Of a DNA stretch of 64,000 bases, positions 47,355 through 56,130 are shown piece after piece. Each line of letters opens with the position of its first letter. Position 1 is the stretch's first letter. The notes under the pieces are model-generated. The model ran no database searches, was not told the origin of the DNA, and saw only the letters and a program-made list of their open reading frames with translations. This stretch comes from Nitratidesulfovibrio sp. (GTDB lineage Bacteria; Desulfobacterota; Desulfovibrionia; Desulfovibrionales; Desulfovibrionaceae): assembly GCF_040373385.1 (NCBI RefSeq), contig NZ_JBDXXH010000007.1:62001-126000 (forward strand). The letters are read 5' to 3'. Both the position numbers and the translations under genes were made by a program.

Positions 47355-48925
47355 GCACATACCTCCCGGAAGTTGGCTCCCTTGGCCCATGTTTCTTCGT
47401 ATTCGCTTTCCGGGTCCGAGTCCACGACGATGCCGCTGCCCGCGCAATGCTCGAAGCGGCCCGTCGTCGCGTCGTGCCAGCCGGTGCGGATGGCGATGGA
47501 GGCATCCATGGTGCGGGCGTCGGCGATGGCCAGCAGGCTGCCGCAGTACACCTCGCGGCTGTGGGGTTCCCCGGCCTCGATGATGGCCAGCGTGCGCCGC
47601 TTGGGGCAGCCGGTCACCGAGCCGCCGGGAAAGGCGGACAGCAGCAGGTCCAGACAGGTGCGGTCGGGCCGCAGGGTGCCGATGACGTCGGAATACATCT
47701 GCACGAGGCCGCTGGCCCCGCCGCCCACGCGAAAGGTGGCGCAGTGCCGGGCCACGGCCACGCTGCCGTGGGCGCAGTCGGCGGAGATGTCGTTGCGCAC
47801 CAGGTCCACGATCATGGACAGTTCGGCGCGCTCCTTTGGGGTGGCGGCCAGCAGGCCCGGCAGGCCGGGGTGCCAGACGGGATGCGGCGTGCCGGGGCCG
47901 AAGGCCAGGGTGCCCTTGATGGGCTGCGACAGCACGCGGGCCGGGCCGTTGCCCGGCGCATCCACGCGCAGGAACCGTTCCGGCGAGGCGGACACCACGT
48001 GGCGCGCGCCAATGCGGAACAGCCCGTGAAAGGGCGCGGGCCGGGTGCGCCACAGGTGCAGCGACAGGGCCGCCGGGTCCAGCCCCGGCGCATGCAGGCC
48101 GAAGCGGGTGGACAGGTTGCACTGGTAGGTATCGCCCTGTCGGATGCGGCGCAGTATCTCGCGCACGCCCGCCGTGTACCCGGCGCGGTCCAGCGAGGGG
48201 GGCTGCACCACACAACCGTTGGGGGCGATGAAGGCGACGTGCCGGGGGGCGTCCGTCAGCTGGCGGGCGCAGCGGGCGGTCAGGTCCGGCGGCGCATCCG
48301 GGTGCACGGACAGGGTCAGCGCGCCGGTGGCCGGATTCCAGCGGGCCACGGCGTGATAGCGGCGGAGCAGGGCGTGCGGCAGCACGCGGGGCTTGGCGCT
48401 GCGGATGCCGAAGCGCGGCAGGCCGTAGGTGTAGGCCAGAAAGCCGAGGGCGATGTCGTGGTCGGCACGGGCGGGCTGCCAGGGAAGGGGAGACGTGTCG
48501 CGGGTGGGCGTGACGGTATGCGTACCTGCGGGAGTCGGCAGGCCGAGGAAGGCGGCCAGCGCGGCGTCGGTGTGCGGGCCGGGTTCATGATCCGGGGGAA
48601 GAGTGTCGGACGCGGGATCGCCCAGGCACAGTTCCTGACGCGGGCCGATGCCGACGAGACAGCACGGGCCTTGCGCCTCGCCACCGGGCCAGACCGTCCA
48701 GCCGGGGGGCATGGCGGTGTGGATGTGGGGGGCGCCGGTTACGTCGGCGGTGCCGGAAGGCTGGCCGGATGGGGCGGCGCCAGCACACGGGGCATCCGCC
48801 CCGTCTGCATCCCCGTGACCGGGGTCGGGGTGACACAACAGCAGGTCGGCGCCCTGCCGGGCGCAGGCCAGGGCGAAGGACGCGAAGACGTCGGCGTCAG
48901 CGCAGGCCGAGAGCATGCAACGCAT
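47351..48925 (-). CDS. pabB: Aminodeoxychorismate synthase component I (PabB)
   Basis: A 524-residue chorismate-utilising enzyme. The C-terminal half has all family motifs: DTYQCNLSTRF, SASPERFLR, QPIKGTLAFG, ELSMIVDLVRNDIS and PGGSVTGCPKRRT. The N-terminal ~120 residues are poorly conserved and hold Gly/Pro/Ala-rich stretches. With PabA it converts chorismate and glutamine to ADC. The start at 48925 overlaps the pabA end by 29 bases; an ATG three codons later is an alternative. Confidence 0.9.
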   Translation of the reverse strand: MRCMLSACADADVFASFALACARQGADLLLCHPDPGHGDADGADAPCAGAAPSGQPSGTADVTGAPHIHTAMPPGWTVWPGGEAQGPCCLVGIGPRQELCLGDPASDTLPPDHEPGPHTDAALAAFLGLPTPAGTHTVTPTRDTSPLPWQPARADHDIALGFLAYTYGLPRFGIRSAKPRVLPHALLRRYHAVARWNPATGALTLSVHPDAPPDLTARCARQLTDAPRHVAFIAPNGCVVQPPSLDRAGYTAGVREILRRIRQGDTYQCNLSTRFGLHAPGLDPAALSLHLWRTRPAPFHGLFRIGARHVVSASPERFLRVDAPGNGPARVLSQPIKGTLAFGPGTPHPVWHPGLPGLLAATPKERAELSMIVDLVRNDISADCAHGSVAVARHCATFRVGGGASGLVQMYSDVIGTLRPDRTCLDLLLSAFPGGSVTGCPKRRTLAIIEAGEPHSREVYCGSLLAIADARTMDASIAIRTGWHDATTGRFEHCAGSGIVVDSDPESEYEETWAKGANFREVCA

Positions 48926-49682
48926 GGCGTATCCACCACACCCCGTCCGGGGTGAGGAACGATTCGGGGTGAAACTGGTAGCCCAGCAGGGGCAGGCATT
49001 GGTGCCGGGCGGCCATGACCACGCCTTGCCCGTTGCGGGCCAGCACGCGCATGCCCGCGCCCATGGCGGACAGGTGCAGCGAATGGTAGCGGGCCACGGT
49101 GCGGACCTGCCCGGCGTAGTGCAGCGTGTCCGGCTTGCCGTGCACGCACCCGGGCAGCGGCGCGGTGACCCCGCCGAAATGGGCGTTGATGATTTGCAGG
49201 CCAAGGCAGATGCCCAGCACGGGGACCGGCACGGGGCAGGATTGGACACACGGGAGAGATGCCGTGGCGGTGGGCGCGGCTGCGGACTGGTTGGGGGACG
49301 GACCGGCGGTTGCGATCTGCTCGGCAGCCTGCTCGGCGGACGAACCGGCGGCCTGACCAGCGGGCGAATCAGCAGGCGGGTGGGCCTGCGCCCCTCCATC
49401 CGCTGCGTGCGGTTTGTGCACCCGCGTGACCTCGCCGCCCAGCAGCGGCGCGTACTGCGGATATTCCTCCGGCGTGCCGGGGCCGGGTGAGATTACCAGC
49501 AGGTCCCAGTGGGTTGCGGGGGCTGCGGGGGCCGGGCCATCGGTCGCATGGGGCCAGCCGTCCGTGACCGCATCCAGCCGATCTACCGGGACTACTGTGG
49601 GCACACAGCCGGTGGCGGCCACCAGCAGATGTTCGAGGTTGCGCGTGAAGCTGTCGTGATTGTCGGCAAGCAGGATGCGCAT
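48897..49682 (-). CDS. pabA: Aminodeoxychorismate/anthranilate synthase glutaminase (PabA)
   Basis: A 261-residue class I glutaminase. LLVISPGPGTPEEYP, the nucleophile in VLGICLGLQIINAHFGG and YQFHPESFLTPDG are all present. Between the first and second motifs an insert of about 65 residues, rich in Ala, Gln and Pro, interrupts the domain (about residues 86-150); a normal PabA is about 190 residues. The frame is not broken. The start is MRILLADNHDSF. It could serve tryptophan synthesis too, but its neighbours are pabB and pabC. Confidence 0.92.
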   Translation of the reverse strand: MRILLADNHDSFTRNLEHLLVAATGCVPTVVPVDRLDAVTDGWPHATDGPAPAAPATHWDLLVISPGPGTPEEYPQYAPLLGGEVTRVHKPHAADGGAQAHPPADSPAGQAAGSSAEQAAEQIATAGPSPNQSAAAPTATASLPCVQSCPVPVPVLGICLGLQIINAHFGGVTAPLPGCVHGKPDTLHYAGQVRTVARYHSLHLSAMGAGMRVLARNGQGVVMAARHQCLPLLGYQFHPESFLTPDGVWWIRHALHALGLR

Positions 49683-49719
49683 GCGGTGGTGGTGCGGCGT
49701 CCGGTGGTGCCGGGCCGGG

Positions 49720-50553
49720 CTACCCCTCCATCCAGATGATGGACGCCTGCCGTCCGGTGGTGGCGGCGCGGCGGTAGGAGAAGAAGTCGTCGGGCAGGGT
49801 GTGGGTGCACAAGTCCAGCCCGTAGATGCGTTCCGGCAGCAGGCCCGCCTCGGCAAGCTGGTGGCGGGTCAGCGTCCACAGGTCCATGGTGCGGCTGGCC
49901 GAGCGGAACCAGCGGGCGAAGTCCTGCCCCCATTCCGTGGCGAAGTTGACGAATTCCGCCGCCGCCGGGCCAAGGCTGGGGCCGCGCACGGCCAGCACCT
50001 CGCGCGGGGGAAATCCGTAGCGCTCGCAAAAGGCGCGCACGCCCGATTGCGGAAAGCCGATGCGGTTGCCCCGCCACCCGGCGTGCAGCGCGGCCACGTA
50101 CTTGCCGCTTTCATGCGCCAGCAGGATGGGCTGGCAGTCCGCCGTCTTGATGACCAGACCCACGCCGGGGCGCGAGGTGGCAAGGCCGTCGGCCTGGGCC
50201 ACAGGGGTTGCGGCCAGCGCGGCGGCCAGTTGCACCGGTTCCGGGTCGATGATTAGGGCATCGCCGTGTACCTGTTTGGCCTCCACCCATTCGGACAGGT
50301 CCAGGCTGGCGGCCAGGGCTGCGCGGTTGGCGGCCACGGCGGCGGAGTCGTCGCCCACCTCGTAGGAAATGTTGCCCCCGGCCCACGGACCATCGGAGAT
50401 GCCGCCGCGTCGGGTCTGGAAGGCGCACTGCACCCCCGGCACGCCCGGAAAGGCGAAGCGGATGCAACGCGGGGTTACGTCATCGGGATTGGCGGCGGGG
50501 GCGCCGGTACGGGAAAGCGGCGGAAAGGCCAGCGACGGGGTGGTTACAGCCAT
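49720..50553 (-). CDS. YfiH/LACC1-family protein (polyphenol oxidase fold)
   Basis: A 277-residue protein. The metal ligands appear as KQVHGD, IKTADCQPI and AALHAGWRG, with GPSLGPAAAEF after them. Relatives were first called laccases; more recent work on the family describes purine nucleoside phosphorylase activity. It starts ten bases before the stop of the cyclo-ligase gene and is followed after 37 bases by pabA, so it lies inside the folate operon. The link to folate is positional only. Confidence 0.9.
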   Translation of the reverse strand: MAVTTPSLAFPPLSRTGAPAANPDDVTPRCIRFAFPGVPGVQCAFQTRRGGISDGPWAGGNISYEVGDDSAAVAANRAALAASLDLSEWVEAKQVHGDALIIDPEPVQLAAALAATPVAQADGLATSRPGVGLVIKTADCQPILLAHESGKYVAALHAGWRGNRIGFPQSGVRAFCERYGFPPREVLAVRGPSLGPAAAEFVNFATEWGQDFARWFRSASRTMDLWTLTRHQLAEAGLLPERIYGLDLCTHTLPDDFFSYRRAATTGRQASIIWMEG

Positions 50554-51263
50554 GTCAGTCCCTCCTCGGTGCACAGTGCATGGACGGGGCGGTCCCATGG
50601 GGCCACGGGCAGCGCCGGTACGATCTGGAACGCGTAGGCCAGCCCCACCAGCGCGGTGCGGGCCATGGCCGGGTGGGCCAGGAATCGGTCGTAGTAGCCC
50701 GCGCCGTGGCCAAGGCGGTTGCCTTGCCGGTCGAAGGCCACGCCGGGGATGATGGCGAGGTCTGGCGCAAAGGCGGACGCATGGCCGGGCTCGGCATTCA
50801 TGTCGATGGCCGGGCAGCGGGTGGGGTCCGGTTCCGCGATGCCGTAGCGTCCGGGTTTGAGGTCCGCCGCGCAGGCGCAGGGGGCCAGGCACATCTCGTT
50901 GTCGCAGTTGGCGGTGGGGACGGCGGCGCCAGTTGCGGAGGGTGCGGGGCCGGTTGTGGGGGACGTGGGGGACGCGGGGGGCGCGGGGGACGCGGACGCA
51001 GGCGTCACGCAGCGCGGCAGCAGCACCTGCTTGCCGTCCGCCCAGGCGGCATCCAGCAGGCGGGCGGTGGCGGTTTCGTTGCGCACGGCCACGTACAGCA
51101 GCACCTGTCGGGCGGCCTGCCATGTCGGTGACGCCAGCAAGGCATTTTGCGCGGCATCACCCAGGCGGGCGGCCTCGTCGGGGGGCAGCGCGGCGCGGCG
51201 GGCCAGCATGGCGTGGCGCAGGGCCTGTCGGGCTTCGACGTCTGGCGGGGTTGGGTGCGTCAT
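50544..51263 (-). CDS. 5-formyltetrahydrofolate cyclo-ligase
   Basis: A 239-residue enzyme of the YgfA/MTHFS family, which recycles 5-formyl-THF to methenyl-THF using ATP. LLYVAVRNETATARLL is the N-terminal core. The C-terminal motif LGHGAGYYDRFLA is the family hallmark. An insert of about 40 residues (near 88-125) is Ala/Ser/Pro/Thr-rich and carries several Cys; it is not part of the usual fold. First gene of the minus-strand folate operon. Confidence 0.92.
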   Translation of the reverse strand: MTHPTPPDVEARQALRHAMLARRAALPPDEAARLGDAAQNALLASPTWQAARQVLLYVAVRNETATARLLDAAWADGKQVLLPRCVTPASASPAPPASPTSPTTGPAPSATGAAVPTANCDNEMCLAPCACAADLKPGRYGIAEPDPTRCPAIDMNAEPGHASAFAPDLAIIPGVAFDRQGNRLGHGAGYYDRFLAHPAMARTALVGLAYAFQIVPALPVAPWDRPVHALCTEEGLTWL

Positions 51264-51589
51264 GTGGGGTGCCGGGGCAAGTTTCAGGGTGTGCGCTGCC
51301 TGGTGTTGGGGAACCGCAGGGGCCGAGAAATAATGAAGCAGCCCTGAAGCGGACTTACTGGCGCTGGCCTTTCACCGCCGGTCAGTCCGCATGCCTTGCC
51401 GCAGCGGCGTGGCGGGTGGGCGGGGCCGCTGCGGCCTGCGGAGAGTTTTGTCAGGTGGCGGGTGCGTGGTGTAAAGTGCGGACGCGGGCGGCGTCCAGCT
51501 GACAACCGAGCGGCAATCGGGCCGCAATCAGGCAGCAACCCCATTTCATACGCCCTCTCCGTCGCGCAATCTAACAAGGAAGGCATCGC
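51264..51589. other. Divergent gap with a possible structured RNA
   Basis: 326 bases between the cyclo-ligase gene and a metallophosphoesterase. Bases 51349-51363 pair with 51376-51390 (two mismatches), nested in a stem of 51314-51325 with 51432-51441, with single-stranded bulges between. In many proteobacteria the 6S RNA gene sits beside the cyclo-ligase gene, so a 6S-like RNA is possible on either strand. The match is by position and fold only. Confidence 0.3.
51448..51477 (+). promoter_or_regulatory. Possible promoter for the metallophosphoesterase gene
   Basis: TTGTCA, an 18-base spacer, then TAAAGT, about 110 bases before the start of the gene. Moderate match. Confidence 0.4.
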
Positions 51590-52267
51590 ATGCAAAGCGC
51601 ACCCTACTGGATAGCGTTCGGCGACATCCACGACGACGTTTCGCCCATCTCGGACATTCCCGGCCTGTCCGAGGCGGCGGGCGTGATCATTACCGGGGAC
51701 ATCACCGTGGTTGGCGGCGTGCGCCAGGCCGAGCGCGTGCTGTCGGCCATTGTCGCGCGCAACCCGGCCATCCACGCCCAGATCGGCAACATGGACAAGG
51801 CCGAGGTGACCGACTGGCTGGACGGGCGCGGCTGGAACATCCACCGCGCCGCGCGCGAACTGGCCCCCGGCGTGGGCCTGCTGGGCGCGGGCTATTCCAC
51901 GCCCACTCCCTTCGGCACGCCCAGCGAGGTGCCGGAAGCGCGGCTGGCCGAATGGCTGGACGCGCTGCGGGCCGAGGCGGGCCGCTGGTCCCGGCTGGTG
52001 CTGGCCGTGCACACCCCGCCCAAGGACAGCCTGTGCGACAAGCTTGGCAACGGCGCGCACGTGGGCAGCCCGGCGGTGCGGGCGTTCATAGAGACGGTGC
52101 AGCCGGACGTGTGCCTGTGCGGGCACATCCACGAATCGCGGGCGGTGGACCGCATCGGCCGCACCGTGGTGGTGAACCCCGGCGCGCTGGGTGCGGGCGG
52201 CTACGCCGTGGTCAGCGCCCCGGAAGACGGCCCGCTGACGGCGGAACTGAAGGTGCTGCGGGGGTAG
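51590..52267 (+). CDS. Calcineurin-like metallophosphoesterase
   Basis: A 225-residue soluble phosphoesterase. FGDIHDD, ITGDITVVGG, AQIGNMDKAE, LAVHTPPK and CGHIHESR are the metal-binding motifs, with the third carrying GNMD where GNHD or GNCD is usual. Such proteins act on phosphomonoesters, diesters or nucleotides. The substrate is unknown. An AAGGAAG stretch lies upstream of the ATG. Confidence 0.88.
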   Translation: MQSAPYWIAFGDIHDDVSPISDIPGLSEAAGVIITGDITVVGGVRQAERVLSAIVARNPAIHAQIGNMDKAEVTDWLDGRGWNIHRAARELAPGVGLLGAGYSTPTPFGTPSEVPEARLAEWLDALRAEAGRWSRLVLAVHTPPKDSLCDKLGNGAHVGSPAVRAFIETVQPDVCLCGHIHESRAVDRIGRTVVVNPGALGAGGYAVVSAPEDGPLTAELKVLRG

Positions 52268-52431
52268 CAGGGCGAGATTTGAAGAGCGGACGTGCCGGTT
52301 TGCCCGGTGAAACGACGGGGGGCTGGCGGACAGCGCCGCCAGGTCTGCGCGAAAAAGCAGGTTCCCGCGAAATTTTTATCCTGCTGTGTCGGCGTGTTGT
52401 TCTTCTTCTTTGATGTTTCTCCAGTTTTCTG

Positions 52432-52460
52432 TTGACACCGGGTGGCTGCGGGCATACTTC
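52432..52460 (+). promoter_or_regulatory. Promoter of the initiator tRNA gene
   Basis: TTGACA, a 17-base spacer, then TACTTC. It is 56 bases before the tRNA. The -35 is perfect, the -10 weak. Confidence 0.55.
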
Positions 52461-52516
52461 TAACGACCCGACGGCAAGGCCCAGCCCACGCCGCCGGATC
52501 CGAATTCCGCAGGTGA

Positions 52517-52593
<77 letters not shown>

Positions 52594-52596
52594 TAT

Positions 52597-52632
52597 TTGA
52601 AGGCCTCATGAGGAAACTCATGGGGCCTTCAA
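52597..52632. terminator. Terminator after the initiator tRNA
   Basis: A 16-bp stem (52597-52612 with 52617-52632, one mismatch), loop GAAA, then TTTGTT. It also ends the convergent AT-rich gene, whose stop lies four bases away. Confidence 0.85.
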
Positions 52633-52636
52633 TTTG

Positions 52637-53224
52637 TTATGAAACGACGGTTTCATAATAGCAGTCATCCGCTAGTCTCAATAGGATAGACTCTGGTTTG
52701 AGATCTATCGTTGTGTCTTTTAGTGCGTTTTTTGTATTAATTTGTCTTTGTGCTGATATTCTGTAGTAGTGAATTGTTAATATTAGTAGTGCTCCAAGTG
52801 AGTTTATGGCATTTTGGAGCGTTGCTTTATTAAAGTTTGTGTCGCGTTCATGTTTGACTTTTTGATGATCGTTCCACCATGCGGGATTTTCCCCGTGCTT
52901 CCATTTCTTCCATGGGATAAATGTGAGACCGTATCTGTGCATAAAAACTTGTGTGTCTGCTATTCCAGGTATTAAATCTATTACGTCGTCTCTGTATGTG
53001 TTTATGCCAGCGTATTTTTTTTCTTGGTTTACTTTTTTGCAAAGCATTTTTGCTACAGTATCAACTTCGGATGATGTTGTTAAAAGTAGATGTGCAAGAG
53101 CAATTGAATATGTACGATAATTCGAATCTGAGAATTCAATATATCTTGAAATTGTCTCTAGATCTCGCTCTAGTGCTAAGAAGTAGTTCCAGTGTATGTT
53201 TCCACCTGTTGTTGTAATAGCCAT
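52637..53224 (-). CDS. AT-rich HEPN-like hypothetical protein
   Basis: A 195-residue, largely helical protein with low GC, unlike its flanks. It resembles HEPN-type accessory proteins: an N-terminal helix bundle (ERDLETISRYIEFSDSNYRT) and a later motif WWNDHQKVKHERDTNFNKAT with an NAINSLGALLILTIHYY helix. The K-V-K-H-x-R stretch is common in uncharacterised phage- or defence-associated proteins. An AAAGGAG site lies upstream of the ATG. No integrase or tRNA-repeat attachment site was found. The HEPN link is by appearance only. Confidence 0.65.
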   Translation of the reverse strand: MAITTTGGNIHWNYFLALERDLETISRYIEFSDSNYRTYSIALAHLLLTTSSEVDTVAKMLCKKVNQEKKYAGINTYRDDVIDLIPGIADTQVFMHRYGLTFIPWKKWKHGENPAWWNDHQKVKHERDTNFNKATLQNAINSLGALLILTIHYYRISAQRQINTKNALKDTTIDLKPESILLRLADDCYYETVVS

Positions 53225-53454
53225 GTTCTGTGGCGCTCCTTTTAATTGGTATTGGCGTTGCTACTGGTGGTATGTTTGTGTTGCGGAATGAGTAAAGGAT
53301 GCACGTTGTGATGAAGCTTGGCAATTATTTAGCGATATGCAATGCTGCGTGGTGGTTTGTTGAGGCTGCTGGGCACATTTAAGAAGGTAAATAGCTATGT
53401 TGCGTAGGGGGAGCTTGGGATGGGATTATTTGTTTGCTCACCGGTGAGGTCCCC

Positions 53455-53500
53455 TTGCCCCTGCGGCGAATCTCTCCTATATTCTCCGCACGAGGTGCGG
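53455..53500 (+). promoter_or_regulatory. Promoter and palindromic operator of the fic gene
   Basis: TTGCCC, a 17-base spacer, then TATATT (53455-53483). A perfect dyad CCGCAC-GAG-GTGCGG follows at 53486-53500, covering the expected start point and the GAGGTG ribosome site. Repression at DNA or RNA level, perhaps by the gene's own winged-helix domain, is inferred. Confidence 0.55.
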
Positions 53501-53503
53501 TGA

Positions 53504-54619
53504 ATGTGCCCTTTTATCCATGAATTTCCCGATTGGCCCGCCTTCCGCTGGGATAGCGAGCGCCTGGCCGCGCCGCTGGCTGCCGTGCGGCACCGGCAGG
53601 GGCGGCTTTTGGGGCGCATGGAAGCGCTCGGCTTTGCGTTGCGCGAAGAAGCCGTGTTGCGGACGCTGACCGAAGACGTGCTGAAATCCAGCGAGATCGA
53701 GGGCGAGGCTCTGGACCGGGAGCAGGTGCGCTCCTCCATTGCCCGGCGGTTGGGCATGGATGTGGGCGCGTTGCCGCCTGCCGACCGAAACGTGGAAGGC
53801 GTGGTGGAGATGATGCTCGACGCCACGCAGCAGTTCGGGGCTGCGCTGACCGAGGACAGGCTGTTCGGATGGCATGCCGCCCTGTTCCCGACCGGGCGCA
53901 GCGGCATGCGCAGGATTGGCGTGGGCGCGTGGCGTACCGATGCCACCGGCCCCATGCAGGTGGTGTCCGGCCCGGTGGGGCGCGAGCGGGTGCATTTCGA
54001 GGCCCCAGCCGCCGCCCGGCTTCCCGCCGAAGCAACGGTATTTCTGGACTGGTTCAATGGCGGGCCGCCGCTCGACCCGGTGTTGAAGGCAGCCGTCGCA
54101 CACCTGTGGTTTGTCACCCTGCATCCGTTCGACGACGGCAACGGGCGCATGGCCCGCGCCATCGCCGACATGCAGCTTGCCCGCGCGGAGGGCAGCCCTC
54201 AACGCTTCTACAGCCTGTCCGCACAGATACGGCAGGAACGCAACGCCTACTACGCCATTCTGGAAAAGACCCAGCGCGGCGACATGGACGTTACCGGGTG
54301 GGTGCTGTGGTTTCTGGAGTGTCTGGACAGGGCCTTTGACGGCGCGGAGCGCATTCTTTCCACGGTGCTGCGCAAGGCACGGGTATGGGACGTGCTGGCC
54401 GGGCAGCCCCTGAACGAGCGCCAGCACAAGGTCATCAACCGGTTGCTGGACGGGTTCGAGGGCAAGCTGACCACGTCCAAGTGGGCGGCGTTGGCCATGA
54501 CTTCACCCGATACGGCCCTGCGCGACATCAGCGATCTTGTGGCGCGCGGCATTCTGGTGAAGGACGCTGCGGGCGGGCGCAGTACCAGCTATTCGCTGGC
54601 GGAATTTGCCGACGGCTAA
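53504..54619 (+). CDS. Fic-family AMP transferase with autoinhibitory helix
   Basis: A 371-residue protein. The Fic active site HPFDDGNGRMAR begins at residue 207 and matches HxFx(D/E)GNGRxxR, so AMPylation chemistry is possible. The N-terminal motif SSEIEG (residues 62-67) is the inhibitory helix of class II Fic proteins. The C-terminal ~75 residues look like a winged helix (ISDLVARGILVKDAAGGRST). Substrate unknown. The short leader carries a dyad over the ribosome site. Genes like this are often mobile. Confidence 0.92.
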   Translation: MCPFIHEFPDWPAFRWDSERLAAPLAAVRHRQGRLLGRMEALGFALREEAVLRTLTEDVLKSSEIEGEALDREQVRSSIARRLGMDVGALPPADRNVEGVVEMMLDATQQFGAALTEDRLFGWHAALFPTGRSGMRRIGVGAWRTDATGPMQVVSGPVGRERVHFEAPAAARLPAEATVFLDWFNGGPPLDPVLKAAVAHLWFVTLHPFDDGNGRMARAIADMQLARAEGSPQRFYSLSAQIRQERNAYYAILEKTQRGDMDVTGWVLWFLECLDRAFDGAERILSTVLRKARVWDVLAGQPLNERQHKVINRLLDGFEGKLTTSKWAALAMTSPDTALRDISDLVARGILVKDAAGGRSTSYSLAEFADG

Positions 54620-54984
54620 GCCGGTTGTGCATTGTGGCGATGCAATCATGAACGGACCTTACGGCAATTGCCGTAAGGCCTTTTCGTTTTGTCCCGGATC
54701 ACCGCGGGGGCAGGGCTACGGTCTGCCATGGGCTGATGTGCGCCGTGCATTGCGGATGGCGTGCGGGCAACGCATGCGCATCACCGGCGGACAGGGCTGA
54801 AGAGGAAATCGTCCGCCGCCAGCCCGAGGGCCGCCCACCCCGTAGCCAGCCCTGCTGGACAATGCGCACAAACCTTGTAAAAATGCGTTGCTGATTCGTG
54901 GTGCGAACGAGCATGCACCTTCCCCGTGCCTGTTGTTTCGGCATGACATCCAACCCTCGCGTTTGCAGGCCACGGTCGCCATCC
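54620..54984. other. Gap between fic and the glycan cluster
   Basis: 365 bases without a secure gene, except that the next gene may begin upstream at 54898 or 54943. It contains the terminator at 54657-54678. Confidence 0.5.
54657..54678 (+). terminator. Terminator after fic
   Basis: A 22-base perfect palindrome (9-bp stem, AATT loop) followed by CCTTTTCGTTTT. Confidence 0.8.
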
Positions 54985-56130
54985 ATGCCCCCCAATAGTA
55001 CCCTGCCGGATTCGCAAGCACTGCTCGACGCCGTGCTTGGCGGCTTTCACGCCCTGCTGCTGGAAAATGGCGACGGAATCACCCATGATCCCGTACGCGG
55101 CAAGCAGCGCGCCGAGATTCCCGCCGCCTGCCTGTTCGCCCTGTGCGCAACCGGCAGGCACGATGCCCCCGAAGCCGAACAGTGCCGCCGCCTGCTGCTC
55201 TGCCTGCGCAACCGCGAGGGGCTGTGGGACGAGATGGCCTATGGCCCGGACGACGAGGCCGTGGGGTTCTACGGGTTGGTCACGACAGCCTACGCCGTGC
55301 TTGCTCTGGCTCGCCGGGCGGCGGCAGCCAATGACAGGACGGATATTCCAGCCCTTGTCGCCGCGTGCGATGCCATCTACGGCACCGAGAACGACGGCAC
55401 CCTGGTCAAGGCCGCGCACAACAGGAGCGCGGTGCTGAATACCAATCTTCTTGGCGCGCAGGCCCTGATGGCCGTGGCCCACATGCTGCCGCAGGCGTCG
55501 AACCGCCGCCGCATGTACACGGGCCTTGCCGAACGCGTCATCCGCAGGGCGCTCGGCTATCAATCTCCCCGAGGCTTCTTTCCGTACCACTTCGAAAGCC
55601 TGGCGGTGCCCATACTGTACCAAGCCATGGTGACGGCGCAGCTGCGCCAGTTGCTGCACTATTTCCCGCAGCCGGTGCTGCGCCTTGCCGTCCGGCAGGG
55701 GGGGCGCGCCCTGCGTTCCGTGTTCAATGCATCTGGTGATATCCTGTGGGACCGGGCCAACAATCACGACAAGCGCGGCGCCATGTGGGCCCATACCTTT
55801 GCGCTGGCTGCCCTTGACGGAGACGATGGCCTGCTGCCCGCCATTTGCGAGAAGCTGTCCGCCAGCATGCGCGATGGCCTGTTTGTCGGCGTGGAGGGGG
55901 CAACGCAGCCTGACCCGTTCTACAGTGCCTGGATGAGCTTCGGCCTTGTCTGGTCGCTGGAAAAGCCCGCCCTTGGCCTGGTCGTGTCGCCGGGCCTGAT
56001 GCTGCGCCGGGCCTGGCTGCTGGTCGAATACTGGTGCACGGCGCTGTCCTTCGTCGGGGCGTATGCACTGCACCGCCTGCGCGCGTGGGTATTTCCCTGC
56101 GGCACGCTGGAAAATCGCCGATGGAAGTAG
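54985..56130 (+). CDS. Hypothetical helical protein opening the glycan cluster
   Basis: A 381-residue protein I do not recognise with certainty. It is rich in alpha-helix, with motifs like FYGLVTTAYAVLALARRA and WAHTFALAALDGDDGLL that recall alpha/alpha toroids (glycoside or terpene-type folds). A hydrophobic C-terminal helix (LLVEYWCTALSFVGAYAL) may be a membrane contact. Three starts are possible (54898 GTG, 54943, 54985). It overlaps the next gene by ten bases. Its role in glycan synthesis is inferred from position. Confidence 0.7.
   Translation: MPPNSTLPDSQALLDAVLGGFHALLLENGDGITHDPVRGKQRAEIPAACLFALCATGRHDAPEAEQCRRLLLCLRNREGLWDEMAYGPDDEAVGFYGLVTTAYAVLALARRAAAANDRTDIPALVAACDAIYGTENDGTLVKAAHNRSAVLNTNLLGAQALMAVAHMLPQASNRRRMYTGLAERVIRRALGYQSPRGFFPYHFESLAVPILYQAMVTAQLRQLLHYFPQPVLRLAVRQGGRALRSVFNASGDILWDRANNHDKRGAMWAHTFALAALDGDDGLLPAICEKLSASMRDGLFVGVEGATQPDPFYSAWMSFGLVWSLEKPALGLVVSPGLMLRRAWLLVEYWCTALSFVGAYALHRLRAWVFPCGTLENRRWK

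Noticed and set aside
47351..49399. Longer PabB starting at 49399
   Set aside because: The extra N-terminus lies inside pabA in another frame and is not PabB-like; the start near 48925 fits.
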